Shown here: positions 27,296 through 40,316 of the stretch, piece by piece
Position numbering within the stretch: position 1 is the stretch's first letter
Layout of the letters: every line of letters starts with the position of its first letter
Assembly (NCBI GenBank): GCA_935421135.1
Contig: OW285196.1
Span: forward strand, 5,875,001-5,939,000
DNA length: 64,000 bases
Reading direction: 5' to 3'
Origin: Bugulina stolonifera
Lineage: Eukaryota > Bryozoa > Gymnolaemata > Cheilostomatida > Bugulidae
Program-made: the position numbers and the translations under genes
Notes under the pieces: generated by a model
What the model saw: the letters and a program-made list of their open reading frames with translations, nothing else
Database searches by the model: none
Told to the model about the DNA's origin: nothing

Positions 27296-28137
27296 AGCAA
27301 ATCATTGAAATTTTCACAAACTGCAAAGATTTTTGGTGTTATCGTAAACAAGGCCCCAATTTTATGATTCTAGAATAGTTTGACAATGACCTTCTTCGTA
27401 TTTAAGGATGCTGTTACTACATTCAGTGCAATAATCTGTGCATAATAACATGATAACCTGCGCAGACTTTCTACGGAGAGCAACGTCTCTTTTGTTACAG
27501 TGGAAATAACACGTAAAATAATCACTCACAAAAATTTGAGAATTTTATAGACATTTATTGTTATTTGCTGACCTTCCAAGTATACTCTAGTGCTGTTCTA
27601 CTGTATCTATTTGAGAACTTATGAGCCATTAGTGTATCTTGTAATGTAGTTTCAGCATCAGCCCAGCGATTGTAAGATAATATTGATGTACTTTATTACA
27701 AATAAAGATACAGGTTAGGTAGTATATTATATTTAGTGACAAAGCATAAAATATGTGCAAAAACCCATAACATGACATGACCTCTACGTATATTACCCAC
27801 TAGCAGGGACAATAAGAACTAGAGCTAATAGAGTGAGTTCGAAGGAACATGTGCTGTACCATGAAACTAAAAAATTAATTATAATTTGATTCAGTAAGAT
27901 ACAGACAACCTAACACAGGCACAAAATATGACATGCATATAAATTTACAAATTAGAATTTAGGCTGAACTTACAATTAATATACAGGCATACAAGTATCT
28001 ATATATCATCTGGTACTGTGTACTTGCATATTTGGTCTTCTTACAGGAGCAACCGACAGTATGTAACATGTCAGTTTAAATAGTTTCACCACTAAATAAC
28101 TTTGTAGGTGAGATCTAATACCTCTCATCCTTAGTTA

Positions 28138-28380
28138 ACAGGGCGAGGTACTTCCATCCTCAGTTTATAGACTCTTGTACAAATTGCAGCAACATAATTG
28201 GCATGGGTAGCACGAATCTTCAGTAACAACTTACGTGGTGGGGAAAGGTGACTTGTCCCACTACTAGTTATGAAACGTGTAAATCCAAGTGCATTGACAG
28301 ATTTTCTGTGCTCAGGTAGATGATTAGGGTAACTTCTTCGAATACAAATAACGATTAATAATTTGAAACTTTGTTTCACT
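28138..28380 (-). CDS. Possible exon of unknown protein inside the 3.8-kb element
   Basis: An open stretch of about 80 codons ends with a stop at 28138-28140. It is basic and contains LSPPRKLLLKIRATHANYVA. There is no ATG at its start and no strong acceptor, so it may be a terminal exon, a captured fragment or chance. A second stretch at about 28668-28569 on the same strand ends with an acidic STIDGDDDSYDGDS tail. Neither is recognised. Confidence 0.22.
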
Positions 28381-30544
28381 AGGTATATGGAGTGTCATAC
28401 TGCACACTAGGAATACAAGGTTATACAGCAATTGTGGTATCGTTTTGTTCAGTACTATTAATAGTTTAGTCTTCGGGTGTTCAGTGGCCATGTGGTACTT
28501 GATTTCGTTTGGTTGATAGCATTTGAAATACCTATACTAGCCTACTTCAATGATAGCTCTGCGTCCTTCAAGAATCACCATCATAGCTGTCATCATCACC
28601 GTCGATGGTACTGTATGCTGCTGAGGTTGATCGTAATTTAGTTGAGGTAGTAACACGGCAACATTGTTTCTAGCCAGTCCGCCCTAGCTAAAGACAAAAA
28701 TACACAAACTCATCTAATTTTTTTAAAAGATGTTCTCAAGGGTATGATTTGCTAAACAACATATTAGATCTTTTTTTACCCTTCATAATGTAAACGTATG
28801 TGCGCGAGCTCATAATTTAAATTTATGCATGTTTGAACATAAGGGAGAAAAGTGAAGAGTTCTGCTTCAAGGAATTCTTACATGTATATATCATCCATCA
28901 AAAATATAGCCCCTTGCATCGGCAGTAAGAACATACCTACTAAGGCAAGGTCTGTCCGCATGCTTGCTGTGTATATCTTGTAATGTTGGTATGGATACGC
29001 ATGCCTTATCACCCACCAATCACATCTTCAAGGCTTCTTTTCAGCAATGCAACTTGCACCTAAAACAGCAAGGGTTTTACAACTGTAGGTAATAAAATAT
29101 AAATGTGCTGGTCCAGAAACAAAGAATTATTCTAGAGTGTAAATGGAAAAATATTTGTAGAACAATAATAGGAGTGGAAGGGCTGTGTGCTTGTGAAATA
29201 ACAGAAGGGCAAACATAACTGCAGCCTTCGCCGTGAAATTAATGCCACAGTTTTAATGCTAGTATTCTCCAGAAAATATCTAGTAAACATGGAACATAAC
29301 TACAACCTAGATTAGACTACTTGAACATTACCCTTAATTATATACATTAAAATCAAAATGAAATTGAAATCCATATTGCATTGCTAAGTAAAACATAGGC
29401 CTACTATAGCAGTCTTGCTACACTATAACATAATGATAACAACAGAATAACACAATACAAGACTACATTTAGTATAATTTTGTATACATGTCTATAACCA
29501 TAACAAATAATTATACATGTGTATTTAAAACTACATTTAGGCTATTTTATAAATTTCTTGTGGATCAAGATCATGCAAAAAATTTTGCTGATTGCGATCA
29601 ACTTCATCACATTTAATTATATTATTATAAAAATATTATATTGAGTAATTATAACAGATTTGTGACGAGGTATGAGCATAATTCACATGGCAATAGAATA
29701 AGCAATAAGAATTTTATAAAATGATAATTATTATTAATTATAATAATAATTATGGATAAATACATGTTTCCACTAAAAAGTAATTGCCATAAATAATTAA
29801 ATTAGGTAAACTTAAATTCTCATCCATGTCACAAAATGAAGTTCTAATTAAAATTTTTCAACCAACTAGCTACTAACTATTACATTTACTATAACTATTG
29901 AATATAATATTTCTCCTAGTCAGTCACTTACCTTTTCCAGAGAAACTGATGTCATATTTAGCCTTTGGTTACTCGTGATTCTCATGATAGACCTCTATTA
30001 TGTGTTGTGAACCCTATAGTTAGAGTGAGTTAACTCTCAGCTCAAACTAACTCCTTGTCTAATGTCTAGCTGTCTGTTTCCATAATTCAATGAATATCTA
30101 TGTCAATATTTATTTAGAGAACAGTTTGTCGGTCTTTGGATGCTCCATTTAACTCTCAAGATAACCAATATGGAGAACTGAATGAATTTATCATTACACA
30201 TTTGCTACAAAAGTTGCCAAATCTAGTATCCAGTAGGTTTCCTGCTACTCGCTTTCTTAGATAATTTATCAAAATGACAGGAAGTGCATGCAACTGACCA
30301 ATGAAAGTTTGCGTAGGGGGATTCTAATATTTTCTAACAGCAAGCAAGGAGCAGACAACTCTGATTTTAAAAATTTCGAAAAAATTAAATTTTTACCCCT
30401 TTGTCAAGTGATTTCGAGGGATTAGTAAGTGGATTTGAATTGCCCATGTTTTAATCTCTCTGTACACAAAAAATTGTGTAGATTGGAGAGGTCAGGAGCG
30501 AAAAGTCATAATTTTGCTGCTTGGCTGATGGACTAATTGCTATT

Positions 30545-33500
30545 CGGTTCTCAGTAAGTACTGTCTACTTTCCAGTGATAGAGAGAAGAACATCATAACC
30601 ATTGTTTTTACTTGGAAGCTCAGAACAATTAAGTCTATGTGCAGACTTGGCCCAGTTTGACAGATTGCTGCTGGCTGGCAGAAAGGGATCTGCATATGAG
30701 GTACTATTGCAGTAAATTGGTAGACAGTTCAAAGAGTGTTATTAGACTGTATGATTTATTGCCACATAAGAATACAAAATAGTACAACAGTATACCATAG
30801 ACATTCACATGGAAAATTACAATACTAGTTTCTTACTCTAGGTCTTTTCATTGAGAGAGGGGAGTAGAATACACTGAGGATTTTAGTGTGAGCGAATTCA
30901 GTTGGCCAGTCCACCAGTCACCAGTTCATTCTTACTTTACCCACACGTGTGTGAGGCTGCCTGCCATTGAAGCTGGACTCTGTAAATGTGTGCATGAAAA
31001 TTTATGATTTGTTAATGTTTTCAACCTTGACTGGCAAAAGAAATGGAGGTAAATACATACATCGGACAGAATATCTGAAATGACATTTTAATCAAAATCA
31101 AAGAAAGTAGGGAAAGCATGTTAAATATAGAAAAATATAATTTCTCAAGAGCTGGCTGGCAGATTGTATATTCCAGGAAAGCAATGAGACAGCCAAAACT
31201 GGATTTTATTGAATTAGGATAAAAACTATTTTCCCGTGAAGCATACATGTACATGTATGCAATATATAATCATATAACAAGCCTTTTGTACCAAACCCAT
31301 ACATGCACAGATAAAAGCCATATACTTAGGCTATACAATCTACTAAATTGAATCTTTTAAATGCTTCAGGCAGCAAACTGCTGAAATATTATTGTAAATG
31401 TTACTGCACTGCATATTATAAAAAGCACTAGTGCTGCTACACAAAAAGTACCGGTCTAAAGACACAGCAACAGTCCTCATCTAGCATTGGTTTAAAAGCA
31501 TTTATCTTCAGGGTATATTCTTGGGGGCTACACGTCAAAGACCACTGAGTAAACCAAGCAGAGCAATTACCTGAATTGATGCACACGACTTCCAGTTAGT
31601 GTAGACTTCCAGTTAGTGTATAAAACACGTCATGCGGGTTTCCTAGTTTTGCAACATTGCCCATTACCTGCAAGCAGCATGTAGGTAAGCGTAGCGGCGG
31701 TGGGTCCAAAGCCAAGGCTGTGGGTCCAAGTTCGAGGTCCATGGGTAGGCTCCATTTGTTCCTCAGATATGATACATTGGCTTCCGTATTGATTTGCACC
31801 TTCAGCAAGAAAGATATGCCATTGCATCAGCATGTAGCATTGGTAAAAAATAATGACATGCAATGTACCCAAACGACATACATACGAACTTTCTATAATT
31901 ACACATAGTCATGTACATAGCATAATGCATAATTGTTACATGTACATGAACATGTCAGCATAGAACCAGCATTGTGACTCAAGAAAAATGGAAGGAAAAA
32001 CCTAGCGATGAATTAACCTGTTAACATACAGAAATAGTTGGAAAAAATCTAGTACTTTCATCACTCCATCTAATACAAAAACCCATGATGTGTCTATAGG
32101 TAGCTACACTAACTGTATGGACATCAATATTTATTTAATTTGCTCAGTTATTATTACTGGCCTCGGGTAGATACTAGGTATATGAACATTGTAGGGTACG
32201 AACATAGTAGGTGCACACCTAGTTTACAAAAAAGTTGATTCACCTTGAATATGAGCTGGTCGTTGGTCAACAATGCCACCAGACAGAGGAAAGGAAACTC
32301 GTTGAAGTTATGGAGGATTCTTATTGCAGCTGTAGAAAGCACATGTAAGTTACAGTTAGTATTGAAGAATCTTCCCAGTCACAGTCAGTAAATACCTCGA
32401 TATCTTAGGAAGTCAAGCAAAATTACACATGTTCAGGTTAGATGTACGAGAACAGTAACTTCGAGGATGTTGCCGGTTTTGAAATAGTTCAAAGATCTGT
32501 CAGTGAAAATTAACATGCTAGAAATTAAATATTTGATCATGACAAGTCAGTTAAAATTTTACAGCACACTATAATCGCTATCAACTCACTATATTGTTCT
32601 GTTTGTAGAGTGGACTCAATTGTCTTCCATTACTCTCAATATGCACCAAAAGACTGCCACCAAGTTCCACAGGACAACTCCTAATATATTCAATAAGCTG
32701 AATAAATTGCATCAGCATCGACATAATGTAGAACCGCTCTTCAGTGAATCAAATCCCAGGCCGGGTCAAGGTAAATCTACATGTATACACATTACAACAT
32801 GATGAATGACAAAATAGCAACATTTGTAATTTAAAATTACAATTCAATGTAAATAGGTCAAGTTTATCATTAACACCGTTCACTAACTTTCTCTTGTTGG
32901 GTATTGCTGGTAATGACATTGTACTTGAACATAGAATAACAATGTGTGTAGATAGAGTAAGATCATTGACAAGAGATGTGACTCCCAGAGTTGACAGCGA
33001 TCGTAGCCATTTAGTTGGAAAACTGTAAACATAAAATATTCGATCTGCAGAAGTCAGTTAGATATTCACTATAAGTACTCACTATGACTACAAATATATT
33101 TGTAGAAGAGAGCATAGCTTCTAGATGCACCTGCAGACTGCAAGCAAGTTCCATGGGACAACTCCAATATACTGCAATGTGTCTTTCAAGTTGTGATTAC
33201 ATACATGTACATGTAACTCTTGGGTGTGAGTACACAACCTTGGCCAAAGTTGAAGGAGTTATGCTCTCTCTCTGTCTTCTCTTGATGCTTGAAACGACCC
33301 ATATCGATGGCAATAAATCGATGTGTACAATGAAAAATTTGAAATTCAATGTAGTAGTTTACAAAGGAAAGAATGTACTTGTACATATTGAATCTGTGGA
33401 GGTTCAATAATCAATTTGTATCGAAAAGAATGGAAGGGATACTGCAGCATCTGCAACAGCCTTAGACTTGGTGTATCTGAGCTAGCTAGTGGGTAGCTAC

Positions 33501-36480
33501 AGAAGCTATATTAGAGAAAGCAATTAGCAAGATATTTGTCCACCACAATTCATTTACTTTATTCAGTTACGTGTGTAAAGTTGAACATTTGGGAGGCACT
33601 GATCATTTAACTTTGCACTATCTTACCTGCCAAGACGAGCAAACAGATTTAAGGAAGTGTGCTGGGGTGCACATGTAGAGAAGAGCATAGTGTAGCTTGG
33701 ACAGGAAAGGTAAGGTCTGTTTCAGGGTCATTGTATGCCTGAAAATATCACAAGGTTATGTAAAATTATATTCAAATGGTATCCCAACATTCTGTTGAAA
33801 AACAAGCTGACAATATGTTAAGTCTGTACATGTATTAGTCCCATAGCTAGTAAACTTGCAAACTTGCATGTCAGAAGCAATGGGTGTTATTCTGCATGCA
33901 AATTACAGCAAATTATTTAGGATCATTGGCTATGAATATTTTCTCATGCATTTTGTACATATGTATAACGTATATATACTATTTCTATTAATTTTACCTC
34001 ACATTGTAGCAGTGTTGAGAGAACTTCTTTCACCATAACTGAGTGGTAGAATTATGCCTGTCAACAGGAGTTAAAAGCCAGTCTACAAAGGTAACAACAA
34101 TAAGGTACATCAAATAACATAATGGTGATGATTATTTTAATTGGTAGTGGTAAAAGACGTGGGCGTGACGTGAGGATTAAATGGGGTGAGAGTAGAAGAA
34201 GACAACTCCAACCAAAGTGACTGCCGTTGGAATGCATAGAGTAGGGCGGAGAGAACATGTAACCCCAATCTCCCTAACCAAAAGCTATGTTTCAATCTTT
34301 AGCTCCTCCTAGTAAAAACAGACATTCTAACATCAGTTGCAGTTGTCTTCACGCTCTCACGACATTTATTTCTAACGTCACACCTTTTACTACTACCACA
34401 TTTTAATTAACCAGATAGGCAGGTACAACGCAGGTTCCAATCATGAACTATCTCACATGAGGTTAAGGTGCTAATTTATAATTTCGCAGCATCAAAAGTT
34501 TTACTTTGAAAATAAGATTGTTTAAACTTATACAAAGCTTCCAAATAGTGCTGAGTAAGAAGTAGAAAAATTGGAGATGGCCTCAGTTCTTCTCTAAAAC
34601 TTGAGCAGATATGTTATCTTCGGTTTTATTCACTACCACTGTGATCCCTACTACAGCCATCTAACTTTTCAACTACTGTACCTAACAGTTTTCCAATTGA
34701 TTGGTGAATATACATGTAGGCTGCTTGTGTGGCAAATGTAGAACATGCCTACTCAGTTCCTGGCGCATTGAGCCTGTTGCATGTGGCCAATATCTAGTTT
34801 ACTAAAGAAACACTTCACATAGCCTACATATTTAATATTTGCAATGAAAGCAGTTGTGACTACTTAATATTACTCTTTTTGTGTGACCGAGTTGAGCTAA
34901 TGGGCAAAAAGTGACAAAAATTGGCATTAGAATAAGGGTGGGTGACTCCCACTTGTAAAACAATTGTAGACATTTTAAACATGGTGGCTAACTTTTTGCA
35001 ACCTACAGCATTTATTTGGTGAGTTTGCACAAATCTCAGAATTTAAATAAATAATTTAAAACTATTTCAGGACAACTACAGATTCCATGTTCCCCATTAG
35101 CCCACATGTCTGTATAACATGGCTCCATGCAAATATGAAAACACTCACTGTTTATGTTGTAGGAAAGACCTCCAGCGAATTCCACAAGACCAGTCTCAAT
35201 ATGTACCTCCATAATATATTTCTTTCCTATAAACCAGCAATCTCTTCAATGGACAGGAAACACTCTCAAATGAATCTAATCCAAGGCAGAATCAAAGCTA
35301 TTTTACATGTTCATATATCACTGTGAATCACAGCACATATTAGGCCTACATTGCAAAGCTGAAATGCTAACATAACCATTTACAAAAAGGAGTTAAGTAA
35401 AATATGCCAAGTCAAATTGAATGTAGGGTGCTGGTGGTAGTTCCTAGTAGACTGGATCCAAGCATATTTAGGATAAGTGACATCATTGATGTGGGATATT
35501 GTGATCATTCTAAAAGAGTTATAAGCAATTTAACGAGCAGCAAAAATCACTGCAAATCTAATCATTTAATTTTTCCAAGCTTTAGAAGAAGTTTTAGACA
35601 ACAAATGAAGTTGACTCACTATTTCTCATGTATATCTATATGTTTTGTCGCAGTAAGGAGATTCCGGTTCCTTGGAGAGCTGGAGTATATCAAGTAATAA
35701 TCTGACCTCTACTGCAACCAACTTCCACAAAAAGATCTCTCAAGGTAGCACAGACTCTCTCTAATAGCCCCTCTTTACTTTGACCTTCAATAGTGCCAAG
35801 TTTGTTGTTCATCACACTACAAAAAAATGGTGACTGACAACAATTTAAGTGGGTAACTGGTGTAGACAACTCCTCTTTTTTCATGCAGTCACCGGGTCGG
35901 TATCAGTCACTTAGGGCAAAGTAAATTTCAAGTTGTAGAACAAGCTGCTAACAAAATGCAAATATAAATCAGGCATAAAATTATCATTTAACAGCAGCAC
36001 CACATGTTTGAGTAGACACAATAATTGAAAATTCAAATTATATCATTATCTACGCTGTAAGTGTATGAAATTTATATTGTTATATTAATATTTTTATATT
36101 ATTTTATTTATGAAAACAACAATTATATTATTATGAATATTATTATTAATTATATACATGGGAAATAATAATAAAAAGCGTAGAAGAGCTATTCAAGGAT
36201 TAAATGCATTTATATACCAATACTCACATTTAACAAAGCTGCTGAAGAAGGATCAACTAGATCGGAGTGATTGATAAACGGAAGCACAGAAGCGGTGTTG
36301 CCCCTAATTAAATCCACAAGCCGAGCCAAGTAATTAATGGCCGAGCCACTATAATATTGAAGGAGGGAACACAACTTTCAAATAGTAGGTAGTTAGACCC
36401 AGTACCCGCGCCAACCCCGGAGATGACGGCCCGCAGGTTCATCGTGCGAATCACGGGCTAAAATAGAAGACAACTCCGAA
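30545..36480. other. No firm gene; diverged exon-like repeats
   Basis: Three segments (about 32608-32770, 33110-33190 and 35155-35310) share AAGTTCCAC/TGGGACAACTCC-like text and, in two, a GAATCAAATCCCAGG-like ending. One ends at a plausible donor (GTAAAT at 32771). They may be diverged copies of one exon or of a repeat. The rest shows AT-rich DNA (29560-29830 and 36040-36180) and scattered short open frames. Confidence 0.35.
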
Positions 36481-36509
36481 AATTGTTTTCAAAACGCGTT
36501 TCCTTAACA

Positions 36510-36929
36510 TCGATGAGTAGAGACACAAGCCTGAAAGAGCGACAGAAACGTGATTTTGACAGAGGCCACAGAGCTGTCAAAATGCCGGATCTAGAGGAGG
36601 GGACCCTGGTGTGGGTGAAGAGGGATCACAAAGATCCTAGCAGGCCTGGCGTGGTGAGATACAAAGCAGAGGAGCCATACAGTTACTGGGTTGAAGTAAA
36701 CGGCAGGCTTCTGCGGAGGTCTAGAGTTCACCTAAGGTTGAGAACGCAAGAGGAGTCGAAGAGGGATGAGACACCGATAGTGAATAAAGAAAAGGAGGCT
36801 GGGGAAGAGACAGGTCTGACCAATGACAGTGAGCTAGAGTGTAATGCCAGGGAGAATGGAGTGTGCGTGAGCAGTAGGGGTAGAGTCAGAAAAAAGAGGA
36901 GAGACCCATATTATATTTATGACTATTAA
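36510..36929 (+). pseudogene. Ty3/Gypsy retrotransposon: 3' end of pol
   Basis: The frame has the C-terminal signature of Gypsy Pol after the integrase core: a QKRDFDRGH region, then L-x-x-G-T-L-V-W-V-K, then a G-V-V-R-Y barrel strand and YSYWVEVNGRLLRRSRVHLR, matching the family pattern in which a tyrosine-rich strand is followed by RR-x-R-x-H-L. It ends with a charged tail and a stop. Integrase, RNase H and reverse transcriptase are missing upstream, so the copy is 5'-truncated at about 36500. It is richer in G and C than its surroundings. The ATG at 36483 is probably not a natural start. The noncoding 3' part resumes beyond the insertion at 37101-39660. Confidence 0.85.
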
Positions 36930-37100
36930 TACAAGGTCACTAATAGTGAAGGCTGAAAGGAGAGCTTAGAGAGGAGATAGAAAAAAAAAAGAAAAAAAAA
37001 AAAAATAAGGGGATAGTACACGGTGGATAGAGAAGGCTACGGAGAAGATTTATAGGAAGGGAGTACACAGCTGATAGTGAAGGTCATAGGGAAGAGATAT
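36930..37100 (+). mobile_element. Gypsy 3' noncoding part, left of insertion
   Basis: Purine-rich, with a long A-run at 36979-37005 and repeated words such as GATAGAGAAGGCTA and GGAGTACACAGCTGATAG. The same words occur at 39661-39740 to the right of the insertion, which shows the two parts belong to one repetitive region. Confidence 0.6.
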
Positions 37101-38259
37101 GTGACCCCTGCTATCAGAATCGGACATCGCGCGGTGAATTGACTTCCACGCAATAAGCGCTCAAAGTCCAAAAAGCTAAACTGAAACTTACCATGCTGAT
37201 TCTCAGCTTTCAATGTTATTATACTAATTGAAGCATGCTCTTTCACTTTCTACTAACCAATTAGCAATCAGTACAGCATAAATAGGTGTAAACTTCGTTC
37301 AAAGTCGTTGCTAATGGAGTCACGTGACTTATCATGGAGGCACATGGTGGGACCAGGATTTTACTGGCTTTGATTATTTAAATCAATATTGTTACTTTAT
37401 GGATCTTGCTGAGGACCTTTCTGATCGAGAAAGTAAAGGAGAGGAAAGAGACTAGCTTTATGCCATTAATTTAGGTGTGGCTACACACACCTGAGGCCCA
37501 GGATGGCCCTGATATACTGGGAGATATTGATAATAATAGCGTAAAAATTGTGAAAATTCTTCAAAATTATAATTATCAATAATCCTGTTGTTAAAGACTT
37601 TTGAGTGATTTCAGGATGCACAAGCTTATTACCAAGCCAAGCATTACCAGCTTTACTGTTGAAATGATTCAATCTGTGAGAGATGTGCTCACAGCTCTTG
37701 ACCAGCCATTACTAGCTCTCCTAAAATTTATTAAGCAAAATCTCTCCCACAATAGTCAATTCTGTCTGCTTCTACTAATTCCCACAAGGCCAAGAAAAGA
37801 AAATACTTTGTAAAGATTTCCATTATGAAGGTGAGCAACTATTTCATCAATCAAATGGTTAGTATGACATTAAGCTACCTGAATTATAGGCTGAGGCTAT
37901 TTCACTAGTAAAGATAAAGTTTAGCTCATACTTCAAAATTAGTTCTGCTGCAATCTCCATGTGTACTACACATACATGTGACTTACCACATATCCTACCC
38001 TCTTTATCCTATTTGAGTAACCAATGTGCACCACATGTACATTACATTAGAATCAATAACATAGGTTGAAAACTCACATAAGTGAGTATCTACATGTACA
38101 TGTATTTATCTTAAGTTATTAAGTAAAACAATTCATGTCCAAGGTATCCATGACTACTTGTAGGAACATCAATCTGTTGCCAGGCTTTTATGTGTATGAG
38201 CAGCAGTGGGACGTCTCCTCTATTTCTAGCCTTGTCAAATCATTATAATGAGTGTGGTA

Positions 38260-39125
38260 CAACTCCCTTCAACTTCAGCGACTTCAAGTTACAACATCAA
38301 AGCAGTCAACTTTGGCCAAGCTTATAGTGGACTTCCTGAATGCAGTCGGCTCTATCCGTGCACTAGCCCTCCTAGGATGGATTCCAGGTAAGTTGACTTT
38401 CTACAGGCAATAAACCTTCTTTTCCTGATATAATTTTCATTATCATTGATTCCAGAATGGGCCTCTGTTGCTAAAAAGCAAAGATGAAGGCAGATTACAT
38501 AAGTCCGTCCGCATTACAGATCATACCCAAATATTGTAATACGTAGGTACACTGCATTATTATACATGTATCACATTGCTCTAATACTGCAGTAGTAAAC
38601 ATACACATAGTTTGAATCTACTAGTATTATACACTTACATGTATTTTATCTGTCTCCCATAACCTCTGCCTTCCTCCTTCAAGTACTGAAGTGCAGTGAT
38701 CATTTCCAAAAAACTAGCAGTAAAAAGCTTTGTGGCAAAGCTATGCATACATCAGCTTGCAGTATATTGTTGTATGACTGCACATGTTTTGTGATAGCTA
38801 GCAAGTCACAGTGAGGTAATGGTTAAGCATGTGGGTTTGTAATCTGGAGGTCCAGAGTTCAAATCTAGTCTACTACATCTGCTACGCTTAAGTTTTTGTT
38901 TGTCTTATTTTTTCACTGTCAAAATTATTAATACACAACATACTCTCAACAGGATTCAAGAAAACAGATGTTAAGGTGCTACCATCTGATCTCGCAGTAG
39001 AAGGACTATGGAAAGACTACAACTCAATGAAGTTCATAATTTGGTCTATTTCACCAGAATGGCTGAATCCGGATAGTTCAAACCTACCTACCTCAAAGAC
39101 CCTTCTCAGGGCTACCCACATATGA
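38260..39125 (+). CDS. Two-exon coding fragment carried by the 2.56-kb element
   Basis: An exon ending at about 38391 (donor GTAAGT) reads TLAKLIVDFLNAVGSIRALA and ends LLGWIP. It is followed by an exon from about 38951 (acceptor AACAG) that starts GFKKTDVKVLPSDLAVEGLW and ends with TGA at 39123-39125. The phases agree: one base is left and completed by the second exon to glycine. Only about 100 residues are seen and the 5' boundary is unclear, since in-frame stops occur just upstream of 38265. The family is not recognised. It may be a host gene fragment captured by the element, or a decayed element-encoded protein. Confidence 0.4.
38803..38875 (+). repeat. tRNA-derived (SINE-like) segment
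   Basis: Contains a box-A-like AATGGTTAAGCATG and a box-B-like GAGTTCAAATC at 38855-38865, with TTTGTAA between them in the anticodon-loop position (TGT, threonine-like). Stem pairing is imperfect and no acceptor stem was confirmed, so a functional tRNA is unlikely. Confidence 0.5.
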
Positions 39126-39660
39126 GAGACCATTTTGTTGACTTGTTACAAGATGTGCAGTATCTTCTATTTCACTTGCATGGAAATCTGTGTTAAAATT
39201 TATGTTAATGCAGCCTGTCCATCGCAATTGGTGCACAAGTTCATTTTCACTGTTTTTCGTCGAAAATCCGAAATCAGTATCTCTTGTTTAAGTGGCCATG
39301 GGACACAAGATATTGTTTTTACAATGTTTTTAGTTATTTCATCAGATTCCTCACACATTCTTACCCCTAGTCAGTAAAAACTAGCAATGTAAGTCAATTA
39401 GATATGCCCGTTGCTAAGTTCTGAATAGTGTAAACAATAAATTATTGGTTCGAAAACTTTAAACCAGATTTTCACAGTTCGCCTTTTTATGAAAATCGAC
39501 AGATATGGACCCAGTATTATCCTGATAAAAATTGAAACGTTGGTGCTAGAATAAAAAGGAAAACAGATTTGAAATCCTCATAAATTTCTGCATCTGAAAA
39601 CATACATATCTCAAAATCTTTGGGAACCTCCCGATGTCTGATTCTGATAGCAGGGGTCAC

Positions 39661-39900
39661 ATATAGCAAGGGAGGATACACAGTTGATAGAGAAGGCTAT
39701 AGAGAAGAAGTATTGACAGTAATAGCGAAGGCCGAACAGAAGGAGAAGGATAGAGAAGGAGAGATGTGATGTAGCGTCACGGACTCAGACTAGATCCGGT
39801 CTGCGCAGGAGGTACGAAGGGAAGGGACTTGGACTGAGACGATAAGACTGGAAGGAAGTGCAGGGAGAACTAATAAAGTAAGTGCAATACAGTCTTACCA
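39661..39900 (+). mobile_element. Gypsy 3' noncoding/LTR-like part, right of insertion
   Basis: Resumes the purine-rich text interrupted at 37100 and runs into a possible LTR (from about TGTGATGTAGCG at 39765) with AATAAA at 39872-39877. It abuts the triplet array. No 5' LTR was found for comparison. Confidence 0.5.
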
Positions 39901-39902
39901 AT

Positions 39903-40285
39903 ACACTACACTACTACTACTACTGCTACTACTACTGCTGCTGCTACTACTACCACTACTGCTGCTACTAGCACTGCTGCTGCTGCTGCTGCTGCTGCTA
40001 CTACTGCTGCTACTACTACTACTGCCACAATTGCTGCTACTACTACTGCTGCTGCTGCTACTACTACTACAGCTGATACTACTACTACTACTACTGCTAC
40101 TACTACTACTGCTACTACTACTACTGCTATTACTACTACAGCTATTACTACTACAGCTGATACTACTACTACTACTGCTACTACTACTGCTGCTGCTGCT
40201 ACTACAGCTGATACTACTACTACTGCTGCTGCTACTACTACTACTACTGCTGCTGCTACTACTGTTGCTGCTACTACTGCTGAGA

Positions 40286-40316
<31 letters not shown>

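Larger units (their letters stand above)
26738..30543. mobile_element. 3.8-kb TIR element with TTGCTAT target duplication
   Basis: The ends at 26745 and 30536 are inverted repeats: both begin TTAGTCCATCAGCC and, after a variable segment, share CGCTCCTGACCTCTCC followed by AATCTACACAA, giving imperfect repeats of about 85 bases. The repeat TTGCTAT directly flanks both ends (26738-26744 and 30537-30543). The duplication could be 7-9 bp because adjoining bases are ambiguous, so the superfamily (hAT-, P- or Mutator-like) is open. Inside are a diverged tandem repeat and weak exon-like stretches on the minus strand, but no recognised transposase. Confidence 0.75.
37101..39660. mobile_element. 2.56-kb TIR element nested in the Gypsy remnant
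   Basis: Inverted ends 37101-37129 and 39632-39660 match at 28 of 29 bases and begin GTGACCCCTGCTATCAGAAT. The flanks read ATAT on both sides, so a TA (or longer palindromic) target duplication is possible but not decisive. The interior contains spliced-looking coding segments (38261-38391 and 38951-39125), a tRNA-like segment (38803-38875) and an open stretch at 37620-37812. No transposase is recognised; the superfamily is undetermined. Confidence 0.75.

Noticed and set aside
31596..31908. Overlapping open frames on both strands
   Set aside because: No frame is clearly better than the others, and no splice sites or motif support a choice.
38803..38875. Functional tRNA-Thr gene
   Set aside because: Box A and B are recognisable, but the acceptor and anticodon stems do not pair well; better explained as SINE-derived.
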